The notes: generated by a model from the sequence alone, not told the origin. A DNA stretch of 64,000 bases from Actinoplanes sandaracinus (GCF_030009775.1 NZ_JASCTH010000020.1:124001-188000); one strand, 5' to 3'; numbered from the stretch's first letter, positions 51,482 through 60,933 are shown. Numbers and translations: made by a program.

Positions 51482-51498
51482 TCCGGGGAGGAAAGATC

Positions 51499-51663
51499 AT
51501 GGCCAAACTGGCCACGTTCATCATCGCGACGTTCGCCGGGGGCATCCTCGGGGTCGTCGGCGTGTTCGCGGCGGCCAGCGCCGTGAACCCGTCCGCCGAC
51601 CACGTCGCCAGCGTGAGCAAGACCGATCCGCAGCAGGGTGCGGCGGCGTACGGCGCTCGCTGA
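51499..51663 (+). CDS. DUF2613 small membrane protein
   Basis: A 54-residue single-pass protein: MAKLATFIIATFAGGILGVV is the membrane segment and a short extracytoplasmic tail ends in QQGAAAYGAR. It matches the actinobacterial DUF2613 family, which in mycobacteria includes the small protein Rv0236A next to aftD. An excellent SD (GGGGAGGA) precedes the ATG. A rho-independent terminator (51673-51704) follows directly, ending this transcript. Confidence 0.82.
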   Translation: MAKLATFIIATFAGGILGVVGVFAAASAVNPSADHVASVSKTDPQQGAAAYGAR

Positions 51664-51672
51664 CGTTGACCA

Positions 51673-51704
51673 AAAAGCCGGCCTTCTTCGGAGGGCCGGC
51701 TTTT
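51673..51704 (+). terminator. Rho-independent terminator after the DUF2613 gene
   Basis: An 11-bp perfect stem (51673-51683 with 51694-51704) with a 10-nt loop ends in TTTT plus C, the best textbook terminator of the window. The A tract on the left arm could make it work for the converging GT4 transcript too. Confidence 0.85.
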
Positions 51705-51783
51705 CTGGCGTGTGGGCCGGGTCGCCCCGCGGTTGAGCCTCTACCGGCGTGTGGGCCGGGTTCCCGGCGGGTGAACCACTGAG

Positions 51784-52965
51784 TCAGCGGACCGGCTGGT
51801 CGGCCGGGACCTGCTGCCCGCCGCCGAGCTGCCGGGCGACCACGTCGGAGAACCCGTCGCCGGCCTTCTCCCAGGTGAACCGGCTGGCGTGCACCGCCGC
51901 GGCCAGGCCCATCGCGGTGCGCCGCTGCGCGTCCAGCAGCAGCGCCCGCACCTGCAGGAAGAAGTCGTACTCGTTCTCCACAAGCACGCCGGTCTCGCCG
52001 TCGGCCATCGCGTCGGCGACACCGCCCGCGGAGCGGAACGCGACCGAGGGCGTGCCCCGCACCCCGGCCTCGACGATGGTGAGACCCCAACCCTCCTTGA
52101 GCGAGGGCATCAGGAGCAGCCACGACGAGCAGAGCAACTCGTGCTTGGCCTCCTCGGAGACGAAGCCGGTGAACCGCACCCGGTCCTCGATCCCCAGGTC
52201 GGCGGTGAGCTGCCGCAGCGGCTCGTCCCACCAGCCCTGACCGGCCACCACCAGTTCGACCTCGGGCAGTTCCAGGGCGAGCAGCGCGGTCGCCCGGAGG
52301 GCGAACTCCACCCGCTTGTGCGGCACGAGCCGGCCCAGCACCATCAGGCTCGGGTTCGGGGTACGCGGCGCCGGCGGCATCGTCACCTCGGGCGTCCCGT
52401 TGTGCACGACGGAGATCCGGTGCCGGTCGACACCGAGGCCGACGAGTTCCTCACGGGTCGATTCGGAGACCGTGACGTACTGACAGCGCCGGTAGACGCG
52501 GACCGCCAGGACCGACTCGATCCACCAGCCGATCCGGGCCAGCCGTGGGCCGAACACCACCGGCCACTGCTCCCGGTGCACGTGGTGGACCAGGACGATC
52601 ACCGGGCGGCGAGCGTAGAGACGACTGAGGAACGGCATGCCGTTGCCCACGTCTATGATCAGATCCGGTCGGCCGAGGCGGCGCCGGGACAATGGTCCGA
52701 TGCCGAGCAGGCCGATCAGGTAGGTGAAGGCGGCCAGAAGGTAGACGGTGTGCCGTCCGCCGCGGCGGACGATCCGCATCCCCTCCGGGGTGCTCTCCTC
52801 CGCCAGGGCGGTGCCGTAAGCCTGGCAGAGCAGGGTCACGCGGTAACCGCGGCGCACCAGCTCGGTGGCCACCCGGTCGAGGTAGAGCTCTGAGCCCCCG
52901 CCTTCGGGGTGCTTGGTGTCGCGCCAGTTAAGGAACAGGACGTGACCGCTGCGGGCATCAGTCAT
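51784..52965 (-). CDS. Family 4 glycosyltransferase (GT-B fold)
   Basis: A 393-residue cytosolic GT-B enzyme. The N-terminal domain has LFLNWRDTKHPEGGGSELYL, the acceptor side; the C-terminal domain has SLMVLGRLVPHKRVEFALRA and the donor EX7E motif (KEGWGLTIVEAGVRGTPSVAF). The C-terminal region binds a nucleotide sugar, as in GT4 family enzymes such as PimB and WaaG. ATG 52965 is preceded by an AGGGGAG SD; GTG 52980 is an alternative. It resembles Rv0225-type transferases found in the mycobacterial lipoglycan neighbourhood. It runs against the VWA/AftD transcript. Confidence 0.87.
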   Translation of the reverse strand: MTDARSGHVLFLNWRDTKHPEGGGSELYLDRVATELVRRGYRVTLLCQAYGTALAEESTPEGMRIVRRGGRHTVYLLAAFTYLIGLLGIGPLSRRRLGRPDLIIDVGNGMPFLSRLYARRPVIVLVHHVHREQWPVVFGPRLARIGWWIESVLAVRVYRRCQYVTVSESTREELVGLGVDRHRISVVHNGTPEVTMPPAPRTPNPSLMVLGRLVPHKRVEFALRATALLALELPEVELVVAGQGWWDEPLRQLTADLGIEDRVRFTGFVSEEAKHELLCSSWLLLMPSLKEGWGLTIVEAGVRGTPSVAFRSAGGVADAMADGETGVLVENEYDFFLQVRALLLDAQRRTAMGLAAAVHASRFTWEKAGDGFSDVVARQLGGGQQVPADQPVR

Positions 52966-53069
52966 GGTCTCCCCTGCCACCCCTACTTGCGAGTACGATT
53001 CGCGGTCGCGTCACACTAGGTCAGCTCTGGGAACAACCGCAACGGGCGCGTAACAACGGGAGGAACCGC

Positions 53070-54800
53070 GTGAGCGATGGGAGCCTCCGATCGCGACCGG
53101 AGTTCTGGCCGGTCACGCTGCTGAGCATCGCGCTAATCGCGGTTCTCGCCGGATGGTCTGGATTCACTTATGTCGATCGAACCCGTAATGATCCGCGGTG
53201 CTCCGAGAAGACCACGCTGAGAGTCGCCGTGGCGCCGAGCATCGCCCCGCCGGTGCGCGAGATCGCCGCCCGCCTCACTTCCGGCGACGCCTGCCTCGCC
53301 TGGTTGGTCGAGGCACGGGAATCGGCGGACGTGCTGCGCGCCGTCGCGCGTACCGCCCCGGATGCCGCTGTCACCGCCTCCGCATCGGCGTCGGCGAGCA
53401 GTTCCGGAGAGAAATCCGCCAGCGCGAGCACCGCCGCCGGCGAGACGGCCGCCCTGGCCCCTGACGTCTGGCTGCCCGAGTCGACGCTCTGGCTGCGCCG
53501 GGCCCGCGCGGCCGGCGCCTTCCAGGTGCCCACGGAGGGCATCTCGGTGGCCACCAGCCCGGTCGTGCTCGCCCTCGACGAGGGCACCGCCACCAGGCTG
53601 CCCAGCGCCGATCTCAGCTGGCCCCGCCTGGTCGGCGCCGCGAAACCACCGGTCCCGGTCGCGCTGCCGGACCCGGCGACCAGCCCGCTCGGCTTCGGGT
53701 CCCTGGTCGGGATCCGGAACATCGCCAAGGGCGACGCCCCCGGCACGGCGGGGATCATGCGGCGGCTCTCGCCGCACACCCTCTCGACCGCCGGTGAGGC
53801 CGTCCCGGACCCGGTCGGGCCGGGCGGCGGCGAGACCGCGGTGATCAGCACCGAGCAGCAGGTCCTGTTCGCCGCCGACGGCGGGAAGAAGCAGGTCGCG
53901 GTCTACCCGCAGACGGCGGTACCCGGGCCCGACTACCCGTACGCCGTGCTCACCACCGAGGACGAGCCCCGCGAGTACGCCGCCGGGCTGCTGCGAGCGA
54001 TCCTCGACGGCACCGGCGTCTCGGCGATCACCGGCCACGGCCTGCGCACCCCGGCCGGCGGCCCCCCGGCCGGCATCACGAACGCCACCAAGGTCCGCAC
54101 CACCGACTACCCGCCCGCCGCGCTGCCGCCGGAGACCGACGTCGAGGCCCTGCTCAACGCCTGGGGCGGGGTGCATATCAGCGCCCGGATGCTGGCCGTC
54201 TTCGACATCTCCGGCTCGATGGCCGCGGTGGTGCCCGGCGCGACCGAGTCCCGCATGGAGGCCACCATCAAGGCCGCACAGGACGGCGTGAAACTGCTGC
54301 TGCCCACCACCGAGCTGGGCGTCTGGGAGTACTCCACCGACCTGGACGGCTCCCGGGACTATCGGGAGGTGGTGCCGGTCGGGCCGATCGGCCCACGCCG
54401 TGACGAGATCATCCGGGAGGTCGGCCGGATGAAGGTCGACCCCAACGGCCAGACCGGCCTCTACGACACCGCGCTGGCCGCGTACCGCGACGCCACCCGC
54501 AACTGGACGGCCGGCCGGATCAACATGGTGCTGATCCTGACCGACGGCACCGACGACAACTCCAGCGGCATCAGCCGTGCCGAACTGCTGGGGAAACTGG
54601 GCGAACTCGCCGACCGGAAACGTCCGGTGCCGATCCTGTTCATCGGTGTCGGCCCGGATATCGACGCCGCCGAACTGAACCAGATCGCCAAGGCCACCGG
54701 CGGCCGGGTCGCTCTCACCGAGAAGCCGTCCGGAATCCGGCAGATCTTCTACACCGCGCTGGCCGAGTTCAGCTGCCTGCCCCCGGAGTGCCGCCGATGA
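53070..54800 (+). CDS. Solute-binding/VWA-domain membrane protein
   Basis: A 576-residue protein. An N-terminal TM anchor (WPVTLLSIALIAVLAGWSGF) is followed by a region like a bacterial solute-binding fold (residues ~45-330) with Ala/Ser-rich inserts. A C-terminal von Willebrand A domain follows: its MIDAS is FDISGSM at about residue 379 (DxSxS), with TGLYDTALAAY supplying the Thr and LILTDGTDDNS the final Asp. The VWA domain suggests metal-dependent protein or ligand binding outside the cell. Its TGA overlaps the AftD ATG (ATGA), so they are coupled, as in actinobacterial loci where this type of protein accompanies arabinan genes. GTG start at 53070. Confidence 0.84.
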   Translation: MSDGSLRSRPEFWPVTLLSIALIAVLAGWSGFTYVDRTRNDPRCSEKTTLRVAVAPSIAPPVREIAARLTSGDACLAWLVEARESADVLRAVARTAPDAAVTASASASASSSGEKSASASTAAGETAALAPDVWLPESTLWLRRARAAGAFQVPTEGISVATSPVVLALDEGTATRLPSADLSWPRLVGAAKPPVPVALPDPATSPLGFGSLVGIRNIAKGDAPGTAGIMRRLSPHTLSTAGEAVPDPVGPGGGETAVISTEQQVLFAADGGKKQVAVYPQTAVPGPDYPYAVLTTEDEPREYAAGLLRAILDGTGVSAITGHGLRTPAGGPPAGITNATKVRTTDYPPAALPPETDVEALLNAWGGVHISARMLAVFDISGSMAAVVPGATESRMEATIKAAQDGVKLLLPTTELGVWEYSTDLDGSRDYREVVPVGPIGPRRDEIIREVGRMKVDPNGQTGLYDTALAAYRDATRNWTAGRINMVLILTDGTDDNSSGISRAELLGKLGELADRKRPVPILFIGVGPDIDAAELNQIAKATGGRVALTEKPSGIRQIFYTALAEFSCLPPECRR

Positions 54801-57800
54801 CCGTCACCCTCCGGGAGCGGACGCCCACCGTGACCACCGAACCGACCAGTCACCGCCGCCACCTGCTCGCCCTGGGCGGCGCGCTGCTGCTCGTCGTGCT
54901 CGCCTTCGTGCAGCGCCCGGGCCGCATCACCTTCGACACCAAGCTCGACATGGCCGAGGACCCGATCGGCTTCATGTCCCGGGCCCTGCACCTGTGGAAC
55001 CCCTGGTCCACCTCGGGCGAGCTCCAGCAGCAGGCGTACGGCTACCTGTTCCCGATGGGCCCGTTCTTCGCCGCCGGCGACCTCCTCGGCATGCCGCCGT
55101 GGATCACCCAGCGGATCTGGTGCGCGCTGCTGCTCTGCGCCGCCTACTACGGCACCCTGCTGCTGGCCCGCGCGCTGCGGATCGGCAACGACACCGGCCG
55201 GATCGTGGGCGCGCTCGCCTACGCGCTGGCACCCCGGATGCTCACCGAAATCGGGCCGCTCTCCTCCGAGATGCTGCCGGTGGTGTTCCTGCCGTGGGTG
55301 ATGCTGCCCCTGGTGCGGGCCGGCCGGATCGGCTCGCCCCGCCGCGCCGCCGCGCTCTCCGCCCTGGCCGCGCTCTTCATGGGCGGCATCAACGCGGCCG
55401 CCGTGGTGATGGCCCTGGTGCTGCCGGGTCTGTGGCTGATCACCCGCCGCTGGGACCGGCGCCTGGCCACGCTGATCTTCTGGTGGGGCGTCTGCATCCT
55501 CGGGACGACGCTGTGGTGGATCGTCCCGCTGCTGCTGTTCGGCGAGTACAGCCTGCCCTTCCTGGACTTCATCGAGTCGTCCGGCACGACCACCGCGGTG
55601 ACCTCGCTGTTCCAGGCGACCCGCGGCACCAACCAGTGGGTCGGCTACATCGTCCAGGGCGACCCGTGGTGGCCCGCCGGCTGGACGCTGGTCGACAACC
55701 CGGCGCTGATGGCCGCGACCGCGCTGGTCGCCGCCGTCGGCCTGGCCGGCCTGGCGATGCGTGGGCTGCCCGAACGGCGCTTCCTGATCATCGGCGCGCT
55801 GACCGGTCTCACCCTGCTGACCGTGGGCTACGTCGGCACCATGGACAGCCCCTTCGCCCCGCTGGCGCGCGAACTGCTGGACGGGCCGCTCGCCCCGCTG
55901 CGCAACGTGCACAAGTTCGAGCCGGTGCTGCGGCTGCCGGTCGCGCTGGGCGTCGCCTACGCGGCGAGCCACGTGCTGACCTGGCGGCGGCTGGGCCTGC
56001 GGATCCCGGCGAGCCCGCTGGTCGCGGCCCTCCTGATCGTCGCGGCGGCGCCCGCCGGGATGACGCTGCTGCGCCCGGGGCCGGGCTGGGCCGAGATGCC
56101 GTCGTACTGGCGCGACGCGACCGGCTGGCTCGCCGACCAGGACGCGCAGGCCCGCACCCTCGTCGTCCCGGGTTCCGGGTTCGCCCAGCACACCTGGGGC
56201 CGGACGGTCGACGAGCCGATGCAGCCGCTGGCCGGGGCGCCCTGGTCCACCCGTAACCAGATCCCGCTCGGCTCCGAGGGCAACATCCGGGTGATGGACA
56301 CCGTCGAGGCGGTGCTGGAACAGGGCCGCGGCTCACCCGCCCTGGCCGAGTTCCTGGCCCGTTCCGGCTACAAGTATCTGCTGGTCCGGCACGACCTGGA
56401 CCGGTCCGCCTCGGGAGCCCCGCCGATCGCGGTGGTGCGCCAGGCGATCGCAGGCTCACCCGGCCTGGAACCGGCCGCCTCGTTCGGCCCGATGGTCGGC
56501 ACCGGTGGCTCAGACCCGAGCCCGGTCGACGCGTCCGTGTCGGTGCCGGCGATCGAGATCTTCGCGGTCACCCGTACCGTCCCGCAGATCTCCGCCACCG
56601 CGATCGCCGGCGTGCCGGTGGTCGGCGGCGGACCGGAATCCCTGCTGGGCGTCCTGGAACAGGGTCTTCTCCACGGTGAACAGCCGACCGTGCTGGCCGG
56701 CGAGACGAACGGCACCCTCGGCCTGGCCGCCGGCGAGTCGCAGGCGCGGCCGATCGTCACCGACGGCCTGCGCCGCCGGGAACTCAACATCGGGCGGGTC
56801 CGCGACAACGTCAGCCAGACCCTGACCAGGTCCGAGAAGACCAGACAGGGCCGGGTCCGCAGTGACCTGCTGCCGTTCGAGGGCAAGGGCCACCAGACGG
56901 TCGCCGAGTACCAGGGCATCCGCGCGGTCCAGGCGTCCAGCAGCGCGAGCTACGCCGACTCGATCGGCGCGACCGACCCGTCCAACATGCCGTTCGCGGC
57001 CCTGGACGGCGACCCGGCGACGGCCTGGCGTTCCGACCCGTTCCAGGCCGGCGCCGGTCAGTGGATCAATGTGGAGCTGGGCAGCGCGAAGCGGGTCACC
57101 GCGGTGACCGTGGACTTCTCCTCCGACCTGCGCGTCGCCGCCCCGGTCTCGGTGGTCCGGCTCACCACCGACCAGGGCATCGTGGACCGCGCGGTGCCGG
57201 AGACCCCCGGCCCGCACACCCTCTCCACCCTGCCCGGGCTCACCACCGCCGTCCGCGTGACGGTGCTCGCCCTGCAGGGCGGCTACAAGGGCGCGGTCGC
57301 TCTGCGTGAGCTGGGCATCCCCGGTCTCGACGCCGAACGGGGCCTGCGCGCCCCCGACGACATCAAGACCACCACCCCGCCGGCGTACGCGTTCGAACGC
57401 GACGCGCAGCAGCGTGGCGCCTGCTTCCCGGTGTCCCCGGGGACCTCCGCCGGGATCCGGTGCGACCAGTTCCTGGCCCGTCAGGGTGAGGAGCCGCTCG
57501 GACTGGACCGGTACTTCACCACCCCGGTGGACGCCGCCTACGACCTGCGGCTGACCGCCCACACCCGGCCCGGCGCGAGCGTCCCGCTCCAGCTGCCGGT
57601 CGCCTTCTCGGCGTCGTCGGTGCTGGCCGGTGACGTGACGGTCGGCGCACATGCGGCGGCCGACGGCAACCCGGCCACCGCCTGGCTGGCCGAACCGAAC
57701 GACGACACCGCCACCCTCACCCTGACCTGGACGGGGAAGCGCAGGATCGACCGGGTCCGGGTGGTCGCGCCGGAGGCGGCGTCGGCGGGCCGGCCCACCA

Positions 57801-59755
57801 AGGTGTCGATCCGGGCCGGTGACCGTGACACGGTCGTCGACATCGGCGCCGACGGCCTGGCGACGTTCCCGGCCGCCTCCGTCGAGCGGCTCGACATCAC
57901 CGTCCTCAACTCCGAGCGGGTGATCGCCGACCCCCGCGGCCGGGGCTGGCAGGCGCCGCACGGGATCGCCGAGATAGAGGTGCCCGGCCTGGCCGGGCTG
58001 CTCACCCCGGCCGGTGACAGCACGCCCCTGGCGGCCGCCTGTGGCGCCGGGCCCGGCGTCGAGATCGCCGGCGTCCGCTACCCGACCTCGGTCGCCGGCA
58101 CCCTCGGCGACGTCCGGGCGGGCCGGGCGCTGGCGGTCACCGTGTGCGACGACTTCGCCGTCGACTCGGTGCAACTGCCGGCCGGTGACCAGCATCTGCG
58201 GACCATCCCGTCGGCGGCGTTCGTGATCGACTCGGCCACGCTCGTCCCGGACGGCGCCGCGGCACAGGCGCCGGCCGTCACCCACCGGACCGTCACCGTG
58301 GACAAGTGGGAGCCCACCGACCGGGCCGTCACGGTCGCCTCCGGCGAGGCGTCGCTGATGGTGGTGCCGGAGAACCACAACGCCGGCTGGGCCGCCACCC
58401 TGAACGGGCAGGAGCTGCGCCCGGTCCGCGTCGACGGCTGGCAGCAGGCCTTCGTGCTCCCGGCCGGCGAGGGCGGTTCGGTGATCTTGCGCTTCACCCC
58501 GGACGACCCGTACCGTACCGGCCTTGCGGCCGGTGCTGGATGCATCCTGCTGGTCGTGGTCCTGGCACTGCTGCCCGTGCGGCGGCGTGCCGTTCCGGCC
58601 GGCCCTCCGCCGGCCCGGGCGAACACCGTGATCCCCGCCGGGGACTGGTGGATGCTCGTGCCGCTGGTCGTTCTGGTGGTCGTTCTCGGTGGGCCGGCGG
58701 GTGCGGCGCTGCTGCTGCTGGCACTCATCGTGCGGCAGGTGCGGCCGCGCTGGCTGCCCGGGCTCGCTTTCGCGAGCGCCGCGACGGCCGTCGGGGTCGC
58801 GGTCGGCGGCCGGCTGCTGGGCCACGGTCAGGATTGGGCGTACGGCGTCGCGGTGCAGTCGGCGATGCTGGCCGCGGTGTGCGCGGTCGCGGCAGCCGCG
58901 GCCCCGTCCGCAGGCCACCCGGAGAAGGAGAACTCAGTGGACGACCAGCCGATCGTCGAGCACCGCGCCACCTTCGGCCGGTCGGTGCGGTTGTTCCGCA
59001 CGTTCCTTGTCGAACAGACCGATCCGGACCGGTTCTACTCGATGCTCGCCGCCGACTCGGTGCGCCAACTGGCGGCCTACGCCGATCTGGCCGGCGCCCG
59101 GGTGCTGGACGTCGGTGGCGGGCCGGGGTATTTCGCCAGCGAGTTCCGGGAGGCCGGGGCGGCGTACATCGGCCTGGACCCGGCGGTCGGTGACTTCGCC
59201 GCCGCCGGCGCCGAAGTGAACGGGATGGTCCGCGGCAGCGGCACCGCCCTGCCGATCCGCACCGGCTCGGTGGACGTCTGCTACTCGTCGAACGTCCTGG
59301 AACACGTCTCCGAACCGGAGGCGATGCTCGACGAGATGGTTCGAGTCACCCGCCCGGGCGGCACCGTCTTCGTGTCGTTCACCCCGTGGTACTCGCCGCA
59401 CGGCGGACACGAGACGGGACCTTGGCACCTGCTCGGCGGCGATCGGGCCAGGCGCCGTTACCTGCAGAAATTCGGTCGCGAGCCGAAGAACCGATACATG
59501 GAGACACTCTTCCCGATCAGCGCGGCGCGTATGATGCGCTGGGCCCGGGCCGCCCGCCGCGCCGGTGATGTCACGACGGTCGATGTGATTCCGCGGTATC
59601 ACCCCTGGTGGGCGCAGTGGGTGGCGTCCGTGCCGGTGCTCCGGGAATTCCTGACGTGGAATTTCACCGTCGTTCTCCGGCGTGAGGGCGAGTCAGTTTC
59701 GACAGTCGTTCAGGAAGATGTGGCCAGGGTCTCGCTTCCGGATGTGACTCAGTAG
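54797..59755 (+). CDS. AftD-like alpha-(1->3)-arabinofuranosyltransferase, fused in frame to a methyltransferase
   Basis: A 1652-residue reading frame. Residues ~1-480 form a GT-C membrane domain (helices near LLALGGALLLVVLAFVQRPG; acidic first loop FDTKLDMAEDPIG). Residues ~700-850 contain an F5/8-type-C (discoidin) carbohydrate-binding domain (SASYADSIGATDPSNMPFAA) and ~940-1060 a second one; TM helices return near 1240. This is the DUF3367/AftD layout, about 1380 residues, as in mycobacterial AftD which extends arabinan with arabinofuranose. From residue ~1381 the frame continues without a stop into a class I methyltransferase. The ATG overlaps the VWA stop. Whether the two parts are one polypeptide is addressed in the next entry. 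Confidence 0.82.
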   Translation: MTVTLRERTPTVTTEPTSHRRHLLALGGALLLVVLAFVQRPGRITFDTKLDMAEDPIGFMSRALHLWNPWSTSGELQQQAYGYLFPMGPFFAAGDLLGMPPWITQRIWCALLLCAAYYGTLLLARALRIGNDTGRIVGALAYALAPRMLTEIGPLSSEMLPVVFLPWVMLPLVRAGRIGSPRRAAALSALAALFMGGINAAAVVMALVLPGLWLITRRWDRRLATLIFWWGVCILGTTLWWIVPLLLFGEYSLPFLDFIESSGTTTAVTSLFQATRGTNQWVGYIVQGDPWWPAGWTLVDNPALMAATALVAAVGLAGLAMRGLPERRFLIIGALTGLTLLTVGYVGTMDSPFAPLARELLDGPLAPLRNVHKFEPVLRLPVALGVAYAASHVLTWRRLGLRIPASPLVAALLIVAAAPAGMTLLRPGPGWAEMPSYWRDATGWLADQDAQARTLVVPGSGFAQHTWGRTVDEPMQPLAGAPWSTRNQIPLGSEGNIRVMDTVEAVLEQGRGSPALAEFLARSGYKYLLVRHDLDRSASGAPPIAVVRQAIAGSPGLEPAASFGPMVGTGGSDPSPVDASVSVPAIEIFAVTRTVPQISATAIAGVPVVGGGPESLLGVLEQGLLHGEQPTVLAGETNGTLGLAAGESQARPIVTDGLRRRELNIGRVRDNVSQTLTRSEKTRQGRVRSDLLPFEGKGHQTVAEYQGIRAVQASSSASYADSIGATDPSNMPFAALDGDPATAWRSDPFQAGAGQWINVELGSAKRVTAVTVDFSSDLRVAAPVSVVRLTTDQGIVDRAVPETPGPHTLSTLPGLTTAVRVTVLALQGGYKGAVALRELGIPGLDAERGLRAPDDIKTTTPPAYAFERDAQQRGACFPVSPGTSAGIRCDQFLARQGEEPLGLDRYFTTPVDAAYDLRLTAHTRPGASVPLQLPVAFSASSVLAGDVTVGAHAAADGNPATAWLAEPNDDTATLTLTWTGKRRIDRVRVVAPEAASAGRPTKVSIRAGDRDTVVDIGADGLATFPAASVERLDITVLNSERVIADPRGRGWQAPHGIAEIEVPGLAGLLTPAGDSTPLAAACGAGPGVEIAGVRYPTSVAGTLGDVRAGRALAVTVCDDFAVDSVQLPAGDQHLRTIPSAAFVIDSATLVPDGAAAQAPAVTHRTVTVDKWEPTDRAVTVASGEASLMVVPENHNAGWAATLNGQELRPVRVDGWQQAFVLPAGEGGSVILRFTPDDPYRTGLAAGAGCILLVVVLALLPVRRRAVPAGPPPARANTVIPAGDWWMLVPLVVLVVVLGGPAGAALLLLALIVRQVRPRWLPGLAFASAATAVGVAVGGRLLGHGQDWAYGVAVQSAMLAAVCAVAAAAAPSAGHPEKENSVDDQPIVEHRATFGRSVRLFRTFLVEQTDPDRFYSMLAADSVRQLAAYADLAGARVLDVGGGPGYFASEFREAGAAYIGLDPAVGDFAAAGAEVNGMVRGSGTALPIRTGSVDVCYSSNVLEHVSEPEAMLDEMVRVTRPGGTVFVSFTPWYSPHGGHETGPWHLLGGDRARRRYLQKFGREPKNRYMETLFPISAARMMRWARAARRAGDVTTVDVIPRYHPWWAQWVASVPVLREFLTWNFTVVLRREGESVSTVVQEDVARVSLPDVTQ
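58937..59755 (+). CDS. Methyltransferase part of the AftD fusion, or a nested gene with internal start
   Basis: GTG 58937 (VDDQPIVEHRATFGRSVRLF) lies in frame inside the AftD frame and is preceded by GGAGAAGGAG at 58921-58930, a near-ideal SD. From here the 272-residue product is a complete class I methyltransferase: motif I VLDVGGGPGYFAS, motif II YIGLDPAV, NVLEHVSEPEAMLDEMVRV and GGTVFVSFTPWY. In many actinobacteria this methyltransferase, like mycobacterial Rv0224c, is a separate gene near the arabinan genes. The SD argues for independent translation; lack of a stop argues for a fusion. Both products may be made. Confidence 0.6.
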   Translation: MDDQPIVEHRATFGRSVRLFRTFLVEQTDPDRFYSMLAADSVRQLAAYADLAGARVLDVGGGPGYFASEFREAGAAYIGLDPAVGDFAAAGAEVNGMVRGSGTALPIRTGSVDVCYSSNVLEHVSEPEAMLDEMVRVTRPGGTVFVSFTPWYSPHGGHETGPWHLLGGDRARRRYLQKFGREPKNRYMETLFPISAARMMRWARAARRAGDVTTVDVIPRYHPWWAQWVASVPVLREFLTWNFTVVLRREGESVSTVVQEDVARVSLPDVTQ

Positions 59756-59821
59756 TAACCTCCTGCAAGCTCGGCATACATCACTCATGCCACCATCTCG
59801 TTTCCACCTCGTGGAGGACAT

Positions 59822-60877
59822 ATGAAGTCCCGCGTCATCGGCACCGTACTGTTCGGTTTCGGCGTCTTGGCGCTGGTGTTCGCCGGCGGCCTCGCGTTCG
59901 TCGTGGCACCGACGGCCAAGCAGCTCCCCTATGACATGGAGCTGACGCAGTCGGTTGCCGAGGCGCCGAACGCCCGCTTCATGCAGATCACCAACGGCCA
60001 GGTCGTGGTCAACTCCGGCACGTTGCGCTCGACGGTCACCGTCCAGCCCGACTCCGGCTCGACCGCCAAACTCGAAGGCGACCTGGACGGCTCCGCACTG
60101 GTGTGGGTGGCCGGCCAGCAGGTGCAGCGCACCGACACCGGTGACCTGATCAGCGCCTACAGCACCTCGCTCGCCGTGGACCGCAAGACCGCCGCCGCCC
60201 AGGCCTGGAAGGGCCAGTGGCTGGACACGGGCAGCGACCGGCAGCCGGTCAAGTACGACGGCCAGATCTACAAGTTCCCGTTCGGCACCACGAAGGACGG
60301 CGCGTACAAGATCTTCGACCGGGACATCCTGGAGAGCCGCCCGGCTCAGTTCGTGAAGACCGAGGAGATCCAGGGGCTGGAGACCTACCAGTTCACCCAG
60401 ACCATCCAGAACGAGACCCAGGACGTTCCGAAGGACCGGCTCGCGGTCGCCCTGAGCTCGCTGCTTCCCGGCGCGACCGACGGCAAGATCCAGTACAGCA
60501 ACACCCGTACCGTGTGGGTGGAGCCGAACACCGGCCAGTTCATCCGGGTCCAGGAGCAGCAGAAGAAGCAGCTCGTGTCCACCGACAACCGTTCCGTCGA
60601 CGTCCTCGACGCGACGTTCGCCTACACCGACGAGACCGTCACCAAGGCGGCCGCGACGGCGAAGGACAACATCTTCCTGCTCAACATCGTCAGCCTCTGG
60701 GGCCCGCTCGGCCTGGCCCTGCTCGGCCTGATCCTCGCCGCGGCCGGTGGCCTCCTGGTCGTCCGCGGCCGGGTCAAGCCCGCCACGGTCGGCGTTCCGG
60801 CGCAGTGGACCGGTTCCCCGCGGCACGCCGCGAACACCGAGGCCACCCAGGCCAGCGCCTCCGCCGACAAGGCATAA
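59822..60877 (+). CDS. DUF3068 (PorA/PgfA-like) membrane protein
   Basis: A 351-residue protein with two TM helices: N-terminal VIGTVLFGFGVLALVFAGGLAFVV-type segment and C-terminal IVSLWGPLGLALLGLILAAA. The long extracytoplasmic beta-rich domain between them carries LPYDMELTQSV, FPFGTTKDGAYKIFDRDI and YQFTQTIQNETQDVP. The final tail is cytosolic. It matches DUF3068; relatives in Corynebacteriales (for example the Rv0227c type) are implicated in lipoglycan maturation and polar growth. ATG 59822 has SD GTGGAGGA. The gene is last in the locus and is closed by the terminator at 60891-60933. Confidence 0.85.
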   Translation: MKSRVIGTVLFGFGVLALVFAGGLAFVVAPTAKQLPYDMELTQSVAEAPNARFMQITNGQVVVNSGTLRSTVTVQPDSGSTAKLEGDLDGSALVWVAGQQVQRTDTGDLISAYSTSLAVDRKTAAAQAWKGQWLDTGSDRQPVKYDGQIYKFPFGTTKDGAYKIFDRDILESRPAQFVKTEEIQGLETYQFTQTIQNETQDVPKDRLAVALSSLLPGATDGKIQYSNTRTVWVEPNTGQFIRVQEQQKKQLVSTDNRSVDVLDATFAYTDETVTKAAATAKDNIFLLNIVSLWGPLGLALLGLILAAAGGLLVVRGRVKPATVGVPAQWTGSPRHAANTEATQASASADKA

Positions 60878-60890
60878 CGCACGGCTTTCC

Positions 60891-60933
60891 GCCCGCGCCA
60901 CCGAGCCTCCGCGCTCGGTGGCGCGGGCTTTTT
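60891..60933 (+). terminator. Rho-independent terminator of the glycan locus
   Basis: A perfect 15-bp stem (60891-60905 with 60914-60928) with an 8-nt loop is followed by five T residues. It closes the long plus-strand glycan transcript and insulates the nitrate reductase gene. Confidence 0.9.
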
